Made by a program: the position numbers and the translations under genes. The notes beneath the pieces were generated by a model that was not told the DNA's origin, did not search any database, and saw only the letters and a program-made list of their open reading frames with translations. Shown here one piece after another: positions 11,700-23,800 of a stretch of 64,000 nt of DNA; position 1 is the first letter of the stretch; every line of letters begins with the position of its first letter. Source of the stretch: Macrostomum hystrix (lineage: Eukaryota > Platyhelminthes > Macrostomidae); assembly GCA_950097015.1 (NCBI GenBank), contig CATNEN010000034.1, forward strand, positions 6,962,501-7,026,500. The letters are read 5' to 3'.

Positions 11700-14640
11700 A
11701 ATAAGAAAATTATTTCTACTTGTTTAGGCCAATCAGTTAATAGCTCTATACTCGTATAAGCGGTTGATCTGTAAGCGAAAAGAAGCAGATAGACTTTCCA
11801 CTTTTCTTAAAATATTTATCGCTTAGTTGCAGCTGCTGCAATTCTTGAAAGATTTTCAAAAAGTACTTTACAGAAGGCTAGTCTTCGTTACCAAATGGAA
11901 AAGCCCAATTAAATATGTAAACAGGAGGCGAAAGTAAAAGATTGCTGCGTGGCTGGCGAGGTCTTGCGCTGTCCCCTGGGGGGTCGCGGACTGTGTTTCC
12001 CAGAATTCCAAGGAAATAGGAGTCAAGACGCTTGGGCAAGGAAAGTGGTTGAAAGAGGGGAAGATAAGAAATCAGGCGTGAAGCTGCGATTTCACAAAAC
12101 AGTGGTTCACAATTTCTTAGTGAAAAAACGTTGGATTTTTTTAACTTTCTTTAAACTTTTCTAAACATACTATGTCAGACAATTTTTTTACTATTTTCAC
12201 TAAATATTGAATATCAAGGACAAACCTCAACTAAAAAAAGCTTTTAATATTTCATACACAAGCAAAAATATAACTGAAAAGTATATAGTCTTTGCATGAT
12301 TAAATATGTAGAGCAATATATCAAGCATATGAAATGACATGAAGATTTAAAATGAACTTTATCTTCATGAATAAAAAAGACATTTTCCCTACTTTTTGGC
12401 ATACTAACTATTATCCAGCAGTTACAATACTATTTAAAATGGTATTATTTAATGAGGCATAGAATAAAACTTCAGAATATTTTTTGTGATTATACTTATA
12501 CTTTCCAATTTAGTTTGTAGATAGAATAACCAAAACAACTAAATGTAGAATATTCTAGTACTATTACTAGGAGCTTAAAAAACTCATGGCTAGGGTAGAG
12601 ATACCTACCATATAATAAAAATTATTTAAACTAGCTATAGATATTAATTTATCAATTTGTTTGATTAACAGGAAAAATATGGAAGTATGAAAATGATAAA
12701 CTAAAGGCTTCAGCTATGCTATATTTTATAAAATTATTGAGATGTTTATTTATTAGCTATGGTAATTTATAATATTTACAATCATACCAACAATGTAAAA
12801 ATTATTAAATGATTCAGGCCCAATTCAGATTCCTACATTTCAGAGTATATTCTATAAATGATTAAAATAAACTTTTTTCCTCATCAATTCAGTTTATTAA
12901 AAGTTTGGACATAAATATATAGAAATTGGTCTTGCCAATATAGGCTACTGCATTTCTTTGGTATTCTAGATTCTAATTCAGATGTCAATAGAAGATTCTT
13001 AAGTAAAAAAGTAAACATGTAAATATTCAGTAATTCAAAATATGTAGCTTCTTTCTGATGTCTTCATTTGATTAAGCATGATAGCATTTTTATGAATTAT
13101 CAAAAAACAATAGCAACTATTTATAAGTACAATAGCTATTGTGTACTTGTTTAAAGTAATATCTTGATTTCGATGTCCAATACATATATATATATATATA
13201 AAGTACTAAAAATTAAATTTATCAGGGATACTCGAACATATAAATGTTTTAAATTGAAATAGGAAACATAAATGGTAGAGTAAATGAAGATTTTGTTTCA
13301 AAAAAGTTTGTTCAAAAAATCAAAATAGTTTGTTCTGAACTATTTCGTTCGTACACCTATATAGTAAGAAATCCTAACACCCGTCGACACGGTGACATGG
13401 AACCTAGACCCGCGAAAACAAAGAAGCAACAGGCTCTGTAGGATAATTTCGTGTTGATTCCAGAAAATTCAAAATTATATTTTTACTAATTTCGAAGTGG
13501 TAAAACTAAAGTGCTAGATTTTTTTAATTTTGAGAAAAGTGAGAAAAAAATAATATTTTTTGGCGATAGATATAGTTTAACAAATTACATTTTAGCTTTT
13601 CTAGGCTTCGATTAGCCTTTTTCTATTATCGTGAGTCAACTTTCACCCCGTTCGTAACACCCGCGACAAATCTCGCCAAAGTTTTATTCAACGCCCACTA
13701 GGAGTAGGCGAGACTAGAGTCTTCTTCTAGTGGTCCTTGGTATTATTACCTAGAATTAAAGATCCCTAATTACGAAATCCAACGGAGAAATTATACCTTC
13801 ATTGTCTAGTTTCTTCAGTTCCATGTACCCCAAAATTTACAAGCTTTATCAAGCTATTATAACTATATAACGATTGTTATTTTCTTAACCATTGTATATT
13901 TATCTATAGTTAAGTCTTACGTGTGGATTTTTCATTATTTTTATAAGATTACGCAAGCATATGAAGAGTTTTGATTATCATTTGAAGCTCACAGCCTGAT
14001 AATATGAATGAGAGCTTTGTTGTCTAATTACTAAATTAGTCAGTTAACAATCAAGTCAGTCAAATCTTAGCAGCAAGCACTTAGCTTCGCTGCTCTTCTT
14101 GCTGGGTAAAAGCATAATTCCGATGTATGTATTTCATAGCGCATCTGTGGTACAAACGCAAGTAAAGATGTAAAATAAACAAAAGTTCACTCTTGCAGAA
14201 ATAAAATTTCTTGCGGTAGATTTTGATAATTCTCGAAGAAGAATATAGATAATAGAGGATCTTGGACAATCCGGCGATCAAACCCTTAGACTGCAGCTAG
14301 TAGATGACTTGTTAGGTGTAAAAAACATTTGCTATTGATTCACTAATAATTGAGACAAAAGCAATAATTCAAGAAAGTCGACTAATTGAATTGATGAGTG
14401 AAGGGATCGAGTGCACATTGAGAAATGGAAGTCTTGCAATGCGGCAGACAAAGCAAGCTATAGCTAGCACTAAATTGAAACAAAAATTCACTCTAAGCTA
14501 AACAGGAGTGGCTTGTGATTTGAATGAAAGGTCGAAACTTTTGGATTGTGACCTCCATACGATCATTTGTACTTGTATTAGGAGTAACAGATTGAAGCGG
14601 GACAACGAGGTTGGCGCTAAAAATGGTTAATTATCATTGC
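11700..14640. other. AT-rich stretch between APBA and the D2-like receptor, no gene seen
   Basis: Strongly AT-rich with no convincing ORF on either strand. It contains a short (TA)n run near 13185-13200. Any APBA 5' exon or promoter and the receptor 3' UTR and poly(A) site should fall here, but I cannot place them. Confidence 0.6.
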
Positions 14641-14647
14641 AGTTCAT

Positions 14648-14880
14648 TTAAGCGATGTTTAACAATTTCTTAAACGCCTTCCTGAATTCATTATTGAATA
14701 TAGTATATATGAGAGGGTTGAGGGTGCTATTCACATAGCCCAGCCAGACTATGAACACGGATATGCGCCTGTCGTACTTGCACAGCGAGCTCTTGAATAG
14801 TTCGTTGTCGATGTTCTTCAGGCAGGCGGCCCACATCAGGTTGGAGATAAAGAAAGGCAGCCAACAGAGTAGGAACACGC
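14648..14880 (-). CDS. D2-like receptor exon 5 (TM6-TM7 and C-terminus)
   Basis: The acceptor ctcaaccattgcag is followed by [18 protein letters not shown]7 ([18 protein letters not shown]) and the short tail [15 protein letters not shown] before the stop. The usual C-terminal Cys of D2 receptors (palmitoylation site) is absent here. Confidence 0.95.
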
Positions 14881-17800
14881 CTGCAATGGTTGAGTTGAAA
14901 ATCTATTCAGATTTAGTTTATACTTGTAGAAACAAAAATGGATAAAATACAATTTAGATTTAGCTTTAGATTTAGCTTTAGATTTAGCTTTAGATTTAGC
15001 TTTAGATTTAGCTTTACATTTAGCTTTAGATTTAAATTTAGATTAGATTTAGATTAAACTCTTTAGGAGCCTATCTTCGAAGTCGTTAGACTTTGTCTTT
15101 ATTAAGGTTCTTCTCTGAGACATCTTGGGAGAATGCAGCTACGACTTTCACCACCTCAGTGACATCATTCTGCGTGAAGAGGATGTCAGTGAGACGGAAA
15201 GTATCGCAGGTCAATCTAATGGCGTCAGAACTAGAAGACAGCTCCTGACACAACCTGTCATGACATAATAGTAGCTGCCTTCGAAATTCTTCATTGAAAG
15301 TCAAGCCTGCCTCACTGGCTTTCTCACCTGACATTTTCCTTCGCCGTGGCACCCCAACCTGACCTGTGTTCTCCCAAGAGTAGCATCGCTACTGTGTCAC
15401 GTGATGCTTGTCTAAAAATAGTCTAAAGTATTTGGACTATTTTTAGTATCTCAGGGTCATCTGTCACGTGGTGTCTCTCTTTCATGGCTATTTTTAGCAA
15501 ACCGGAGTGATATTTCGCTAAACCCTGATCTCAGTGCCTATGCATACAAATTATAAAATGGTAATATCCTATGCCCTTTCCAGTTACATATCTATTCTTT
15601 ATGAAGATATGTAACATATTATTGACCATTGTAGATTTATTATACATTTTAGATAAAAATGAAAAAAGAATTGCGCTTAAGTTAAAAATGCAAAAGGGAA
15701 TTCAAATTTTTCTAAGAAATATGATAGCTTCGATGACGACTTGAATTGTTAATTTTCTCACCAATAAAATTGAAATTGCGAATAGTCTAGCCCAACGACA
15801 AAAGATAAGACGAGACAGAAAAAAAATTGCAACCAAATTACATATAAAAACATAACATAAGAGCACCAAATCACGACATACGCGATAAAATGTATAAAAT
15901 TGTATGTAAAGGGAAATGCTCTGCTTGTCTCACAGTCTCTCTGCTTATCTCACAGTCTCTCTGCTTATCTCACAGTCTCTCTGCTTATCTCACAGTCTCT
16001 GCTTATCTCACAGTCTCTCTGCTTATCTCACAGTCTCTCTGCTTATCTCACAGTCTCTGCTTATCTCACAGTCTCTCTGCTTATCTCACGGTCTCTCTGC
16101 TTATCTCACAGTCTCTGCTTATCTCACAGTCTCTCTGCTTATCTCACAGTCTCTCTGCTTATCTCACAGTCTCTGCTTATCTCACAGTCTCTCTGCTTAT
16201 CTCACAGTCTCTCTGCTTATCTCACAGTCTCTGCTTATCTCACAGTCTCTCTGCTTATCTCACGGTCTGTCTGCTTATCTCACAGTCTCTCTGCTTATCT
16301 CATAATCTCTCTGCTTATCTCACAGTCTCTCTGCTTATCTCACAATCTCTCTGCTTATCTCACGGTCTGTCTGCTTATCTCACGGTCCGTCTGCTTATCT
16401 CACAGTCTCTCTGCTTATCTCACAATCTCTCTGCTTATCTCACAGTCTCTCTGCTTATCTCACAGTCTCTGCTTATCTCACAGTCTCTCTGCTTATCTCA
16501 CGGTCTCTCTGCTTATCTCACAGTCTCTGCTTATCTCACAGTCTCTCTGCTTATCTCACAGTCTCTCTGCTTATCTCACAGTCTCTCTGCTTATCTCATA
16601 ATCTCTCTGCTTATCTCACAGTCTCTCTGCTTATCTCACAATCTCTCTGCTTATCTCACGGTCTGTCTGCTTATCTCACAGTCTCTCTGCTTATCTCACA
16701 GTCTCTCTGCTTATCTCGTCTCTCTGCTTATCTCACAATCTCTCTGCTTATCTCACGGTCTGTCTGCTTATCTCGCAGTCTCTCTGCTTATCTCACAGTC
16801 TCTCTGCTTATCTCACGGTCTGTCTGCTTATCTCACAGTCTCTCTGCTTATCTCACAGGTCTCTCTGCTTATCTCACAGTCTCTCTGCTTATCTCACAGT
16901 CTCTCTGCTTATCTCACGGTCTGTCTGCTTATCTCACAGTCTCTCTGCTTATCTCACAATCTCTCTGCTTATCTCACGGTCTGTCTGCTTATCTCACAGT
17001 CTCTCTGCTTATCTCACAGTCTCTCTGCTTATCTCACAGTCTCTCTGCTTATCTCACAGTCTCTCTGCTTATCTCACGGTCTGTCTGCTTATCTCACAGT
17101 CTCTCTGCTTATCTCACAGTCTCTCTGCTTATCTCATAATCTCTCTGCTTATCTCACAGTCTCTCTGCTTATCTCACAATCTCTCTGCTTATCTCACGGT
17201 CTGTCTTCTTATCTCACAGTCTCTCTGCTTATCTCACAATCTCTCTGCTTATCTCACGGTCTGTCTGCTTATCTCACAGTCTCTCTGCTTATCTCATAAT
17301 CTCTCTGCTTATCTCACAGTCTCTCTGCTTATCTCACAGTCTCTCTGCTTATCTCACAATCTCTCTGCTTATCTCACGGTCTGTCTGCTTATCTCACGGT
17401 CTGTCTGCTTATCTCACAGTCTCTCTGCTTATCTTACAATCTCTCTGCTTATCTCACGGTCTGTCTGCTTATCTCACAGTCTCTCTGCTTATCTCACGGT
17501 CTGTCTGCTTATCTCACAGTCTCTCTGCTTATCTCACGGTCTGTCTGCTTATCTCACAGTCTCTCTGCTTATCTCACAGTCTCTCTGCTTATCTCACAGT
17601 CTCTGCTTATCTCACAGTCTCTCTGCGTATCTCACGGTCTCTCTGCTTATCTCACAGTCTCTCTGCTTATCTCACAATCTCTCTGCTTATCTCACGGTCT
17701 GTCTGCTTATCTCACAGTCTCTCTGCTTATCTCACAGTCTCTGCTTATCTCACAGTCTCTCTGCTTATCTCACAGTCTCTCTGCTTATCTCACGGTCTGT

Positions 17801-20800
17801 CTGCTTATCTCACAGTCTCTCTGCTTATCTCACAGTCTCTCTGCTTATCTCATAATCTCTCTGCTTATCTCCCAGTCTCTCTGCTTATCTCACGGTCTGT
17901 CTGCTTATCTCACGGTCTGTCTGCTTATCTCACAGTCTCTCTGCTTATCTCACAATCTCTCTGCTTATCTCACGGTCTGTCTGCTTATCTCACAGTCTCT
18001 CTGCTTATCTCACAGTCTCTGCTTATCTCACAGTCTCTCTGCTTATCTCACAGTCTCTCTGCTTATCTCACAGTCTCTGCTTATCTCACAATCTCTCTGC
18101 TTATCTCACAGTCTCTCTGCTTATCTCACAGTCTCTCAGCTTATCTCACAGTCTCTCTGCTTATCTCACAGTCTCTGCTTATCTCACAGTCTCTCTGCTT
18201 ATCTCACAGTCTCTCTGCTTATCTCACAGTCTCTGCTTATCTCACAGTCTCTCTGCTTATCTCACAGTCTCTCTGCTTATCTCACAGTCTCTGCTTATCT
18301 CACAGTCTCTCTGCTTATCTCACAGTCTCTCTGCTTATCTCACGGTCTGTCTGCTTATCTCACAGTCTCTCTGCTTATCTCACAGTCTCTCTGCTTATCT
18401 CACAATCTCTCTGCTTATCTCACAGTCTCTGCTTATCTCACAGTCTCTCTGCTTATCTCACAGTCTCTCTGGTTATCTCACAGTCTCTGCTTATCTCACA
18501 GTCTCTCTGCTTATCTCACAATCTCTCTGCTTATCTCACGGTCTGTCTGCTTATCTCACAGTCTCTCTGCTTATCTCATAATCTCTCTGCTTATCTCACA
18601 GTCTCTCTGCTTATCTCACAGTCTCTCTGCTTATCTCAAAATCTCTCTGCTTATCTCACGGTCTTTCTGCTTATCTCACGGTCTGTCTGCTTATCTCACA
18701 GTCTCTCTGCTTATCTCACAATCTCTCTGCTTATCTCACGGTCTGTCTGCTTATCTCACAGTCTCTCTGCTTATCTCATAATCTCTCTGCTTATCTCACA
18801 GTCTCTCTGCTTATCTCACAATCTCTCTGCTTATCTCACGGTCTGTCTGCTTATCTCACAATCTCTCTGCTTATCTCACGGTCTGTCTGCTTATCTCACA
18901 GTCTCTCTGCTTATCTCACGGTCTGTCTGCTTATCTCACAGTCTCTCTGCTTATCTCATATTCTCTCTGCTTATCTCACAGTCTCTCTGCTTATCTCACA
19001 GTCTCTCTGCTTATCTCACAATCTCTCTGCTTATCTCACGGTCTGTCTGCTTATCTCACGGTCTGTCTGCTTATCTCACAGTCTCTCTGCTTATCTCACA
19101 GTCTCTCTGCTTATCTCACGGTCTGTCTGCTTATCCCGCATTCCGTCAGCTCTTTCCATAACAGCGTTGTTTTCATTTCTTATTCGACAATGAGGCCCAC
19201 CCTAACCCATCGCTCGCAGAGTTAATTTTACAGACTTCTTTGGCGTGCCTAATCTACATTTTTGCATGAGGCCGCTAATCAAGCTGTCGTAGCTGTTCCG
19301 ATCGAATCTGAAGGAAAAAAACTTTCAGGAAAACAACTTCGCAATAAGGAGAGGCCGAGGGGTAGCGCTGAGCTCACTTGAATGGTACTATACGAAATAC
19401 ACAATTGTATGCGACAATTACTGCCGCAGAGATGAAAGCAGCAGTGAAATATGAGATAAGATTGAACTCAAAATTAGATTTATAAAAGCTATATAGTTTG
19501 CTTATAATATTAATTGTCAAAAAAGTGAAAGTGAAAAGCACTATCAAAGTTGGCACAGTTAGCATTAAGACTGAAAAATCTAAGGATTGCTGGGTCCTGG
19601 TACAGCCCAGCTCCCAATAGCTCCCAATCCGAATGACCGATTTCCTTGAAAGTCTTAACGCTCATTACGATGAACTAACTTTCAAAGCCATCCGACATCA
19701 CCATCATCGAGATATTCAGCGATTCTCTGTATAACCCTCAATGGCGAATCCATATTAGTTTAATAATATCACACTTCATGCCCGCTTCTAGCATCCTTCA
19801 GACCCGCTTCTAGCATCCTTCAGGCCCGCTTCTAGCATCCTTCAGACCCGCTTCTAGCATCCTTCAGACCCGCTTCTATCACACTTCATGCCCGCTTCTA
19901 GCATCCTTCAGACCCGCTTCTAGCATCCTTCAGACCCGCTTCTATCACACTTCATGCCCGCTTCTATCACACTTCATGCCCGCTTCTAGCATCCTTCAGA
20001 CCCGCTTCTATCACACTTCATGCCCGCTTCTATCACACTTCATGCCCGCTTCTAGCATCCTTCAGACCCGCTTCTATCACACTTCATGCCCGCTTCTAGC
20101 ATCCTTCAGACCCGCTTCTAGCATCCTTCAGACCCGCTTCTATCACACTTCATGCCCGCTTCTAGCATCCTTCAGACCCGCTTCTATCACACTTCATGCC
20201 CGCTTCTAGCATCCTTCAGACCCGCTTCTAGCATCCTTCAGACCCGCTTCTATCACACTTCATGCCCGCTTCTAGCATCCTTCAGACCCGCTTCTATCAC
20301 ACTTCATGCCCGCTTCTAGCATCCTTCAGACCCGCTTCTATCACACTTCATGCCCGCTTCTAGCATCCTTCAGGCCCGCTTCTAGCATCCTTCAGGCCCG
20401 CTTCTAGCATCCTTCAGACCCGCTTCTATCATCCTTCAGGCCCGCTTCTATCATCCTTCAGGCCCGCTTCTAGCATCCTTCAGACCCGCTTCTATCATCC
20501 TTCAGGCCCGCTTCTAGCATCCTTCAGACCCGCTTCTATCATCCTTCAGGCCCGCTTCTATCATCCTTCAGGCCCGCTTCTATCACACTTCAGACCCGCT
20601 TCTATCATCCTTCAGGCCCGCTTCTAGCATCCTTCATGCCCGCTTCTAGCATCCTTCAGACCCGCTTCTATCATCCTTCAGGCCCGCTTCTAGCATCCTT
20701 CAGACCCGCTTCTAGCATCCTTCAGACCCGCTTCCAGTATCCTTCAGACCCACTTCTATCATCCTTCAGGCGCTCTTCTTTCATCCATCAGGCGCTCTTC

Positions 20801-23800
20801 TTTCATTCTTCAGACCCGCTTCTATCATCCTTCAGGCCCGCTTCTAGCATCCTTCAGACCCGCTTCTATCATCCTTCAGGCCCGCTTCTAGCATCCTTCA
20901 GGCCCGCTTCTAGCATCCTTCAGACCCGCTTCTAGCATCCTTCAGGCGCTCTTCTTTCATCCATCAGGCGCTCTTCTCTCATTCTTCAGACCCGCTTCTA
21001 TCATCCTTCAGGCGCTATTCTATCATCCTTCAGACCCGTTTCTATCATCCTTCAGACCCGCTTCTAGCATCCTTCAGACCCGCTTCTAGCATCCTTCAGG
21101 CGCTCTTCTTTCATCCATCAGGCGCTCTTCTCTCATTCTTCAGACCCGCTTCTATCATCCATCCTTCAGGCGCTATTCTATCATCCTTCAGACCCGCTTC
21201 TATCATTCTTCAGGCGCTCTTCTTTCATCCTTCAGACCCGCTTCTATCATCCTTCAGACCTGATACTATTATCTTTCAGTCCCGCTTCTAACAATAAAGC
21301 AAACGATCAATAAAATATAATCAGCAATGATAGCCGAGATGGTTATACGATGCAATTTTGTGAGCAGAAAAATGATACCCATATTGGTGGTTTTTGCCAC
21401 CAGTCACCCCGACGAGAATCGTTGAATATCCCATGGTCCATCGACTGTTAATGCGTTGTAGATACGAGTAGTACATTCGAACTCCGAGATGCTAGCTCTA
21501 AGCTATTGTTCTGCTGATAAAGTTTTATCGATAATTAACTTGAGAAGTTGTTGACACTCACCGCAAACTTCAAATTGTCCGGCGGGAATCACAACACGCA
21601 TGCGGGTAATTGGGAATTAAACAAGAGCTTTTACATCTCATTGTGATTATGGTGGACATTTCAATCAGGAAATTATAATCTTCTGATAAAGCTTAAAGTG
21701 CAACTGTTGCTATAAACTGAGAGTGCTAAAAGTGAGCACTAAGAGTGAGGTGGGTGTAGGAAGTGAGGGTTTGGAGGGACATGATGTGAGGTGGCTGTAG
21801 GGAGTTGGGGTTTAGGAATGGCATAGAGTGAGGTGGGTGTAGGAAGTGAGGGTTTGGAGGGACATGATGTGAGGTGGCTGTAGGGAGTTGGGGTTTAGGA
21901 ATGGCATAGAGTGAGGTGGGTGTAGGAAGTGAGGGTTTGGAGGGACATGATGTGAGGTGGCTGTAGGGAGTTGGGGTTTAGGAATGGCATAGAGTGAGGT
22001 GGGTGTAGGAAGTGAGGGTTTGGAGGGACATGATGTGAGGTGGCTGTAGGGAGTTGGGGTTTAGGAGAGGCGTTGTGTGAAGTGGGTAAGGAAGCTAGGT
22101 TTTTTAGTTCCATGGATTGAGGTAGGTGCAGAAACGGGCTTCCTAGGTGGCGTGGAGTAAGGTGGGTGGGGAAGTGGGGATTCTATTTAGGCAGGACTGG
22201 GGTGGGTGTAGGAATGTCTGTTTATCAGTGGCTAGATAACACTTTATAGTTACACACTCCGTTTAAGATCAAGGTACAAGTTTTGCCGGGGATATCAGAA
22301 TGCTATTGAAGCCATTTTGTTGTGCCATTAAGTAGCAAATAGGAATAATCTCAGAAATGTGTTTTTACAACTCACCCAACACAATGGCCAGCGTTTTGGT
22401 AGCCTTCTTCTCACGTCTGGCGGCCGATCGCTCAGCCTTGGTGCCGGCGGATTTTCGCTTCTTCTTTTTGATCTTCATTCGGAACATTTGCTGCTGCTGC
22501 TGCTGCTGCTTTCCAGGTCGCTCCGGTGGGCCCTCAGTTAGACGGGTCTCGCAAGCGTCGCTATGAGCTACGCTGTTGTCAGAGGTTGACGGCCCGGCAA
22601 AGTTCATGCTCTCGTTTAACGGCACTGAATTGTTCGTCGACAAAGTGAAGTCGTCATCGGCGTCGAGATCGACGATGCCAGACGGGCTCCGGCCGGCGAG
22701 TCGCTGCTGTTGAGTTGTGAGTGCGGAATGAGTGCGCCTGTCCACTAGCTTTGTTGTCACGTTAGTGCAACTTTGTCAAGATTTCCTTATGCCCTAACTC
22801 ACGGAGCAACATCTGACTCTCAACTCCTAGCCGCCACCACTCATGTGCTAACCTCCCTCCCTGCCTTCTAGATATACACCCACCTCAGTTCTTGCCCCTC
22901 CAAACATATCATCTACACTCACCTCACTTCTTGCCCCTCCAAACATATCATCTACACTCACCTCACTTCTTGCCCCTCCAAGCATATCATAAACACCCAC
23001 CTCACGCCCTGTCCCTCTGCCCCTTTTGATACACCTACCTAAACCTATCATAGGCACCTACCTGACTGCCTGTCCCTCTGCCCTCATCTGCTCCCCGTCT
23101 GATACACCCACCTCACTCCCTGTCCCTCTGCCCCAATCTGATACACCCACCTCACTCCCTGTCCCTCTGCCCCAGTCTGATACACCCACCTCACTCCCTG
23201 TCCCTCTGCCCCAATCTGATGCACCCACCTCACTCCCTGTCCCTCTGCCCCAGTCTGATACACCCACCTCACTCCCTGTCCCTCTGCCCCAATCTGATGC
23301 ACCCATCCTCACTCCCTGTCCCTCTGCCCCAGTCTGATACACCCACCTTTACTCCCTGTCCCTCTGCCCCAATCTGATACACCCACCTCTCTTACTGACA
23401 AACTCTTATGCATCCGACTCCCTCTGTCTTTCTGACCCACTAAGGTCGCCCCGACTGTTTGATATACGAGTATCAATAAGACTTTGTCAGCAAAAGCCCT
23501 GCCTTTGCATTGAGTTGAGGCTGCTGCAGATGGTCGTTGCCGGTGCGGGCAACGCTAACGCTGAGGTTATTGGGCCTTTTCGGGTTCGTCCGCACGAGCA
23601 GCGTGGCCTTCTTGGCTGGCTGCCGGGCTCCGCCAGACTTCGCTCGCCTGCCATCGACGCTTCGCTCTAAGTCGTCGATGTCGTCATCTTCATTGTCGTC
23701 GGCGGCGACCTTCTGGTTCTGGTAGATCTTTCCTCGTTTAGCTGCCGCAGCCTTCTTGGCTCTCTGCCAGATGACCTTGAAGATGCGATAGTACAGGATC

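Noticed and set aside
15890-17299. 469-codon ORF with a repeating Leu-Ile-Ser pattern
   Set aside because: It is the 20-bp array read through; the ORF exists in several frames because the unit has no stops.
22365-22566. Plus-strand ORFs with poly-Cys or poly-Leu
   Set aside because: Antisense reading of the polyQ run in receptor exon 4.
23058-23342. Gly/Glu/Val-rich minus-strand ORFs
   Set aside because: Frames through the 39-bp minisatellite.
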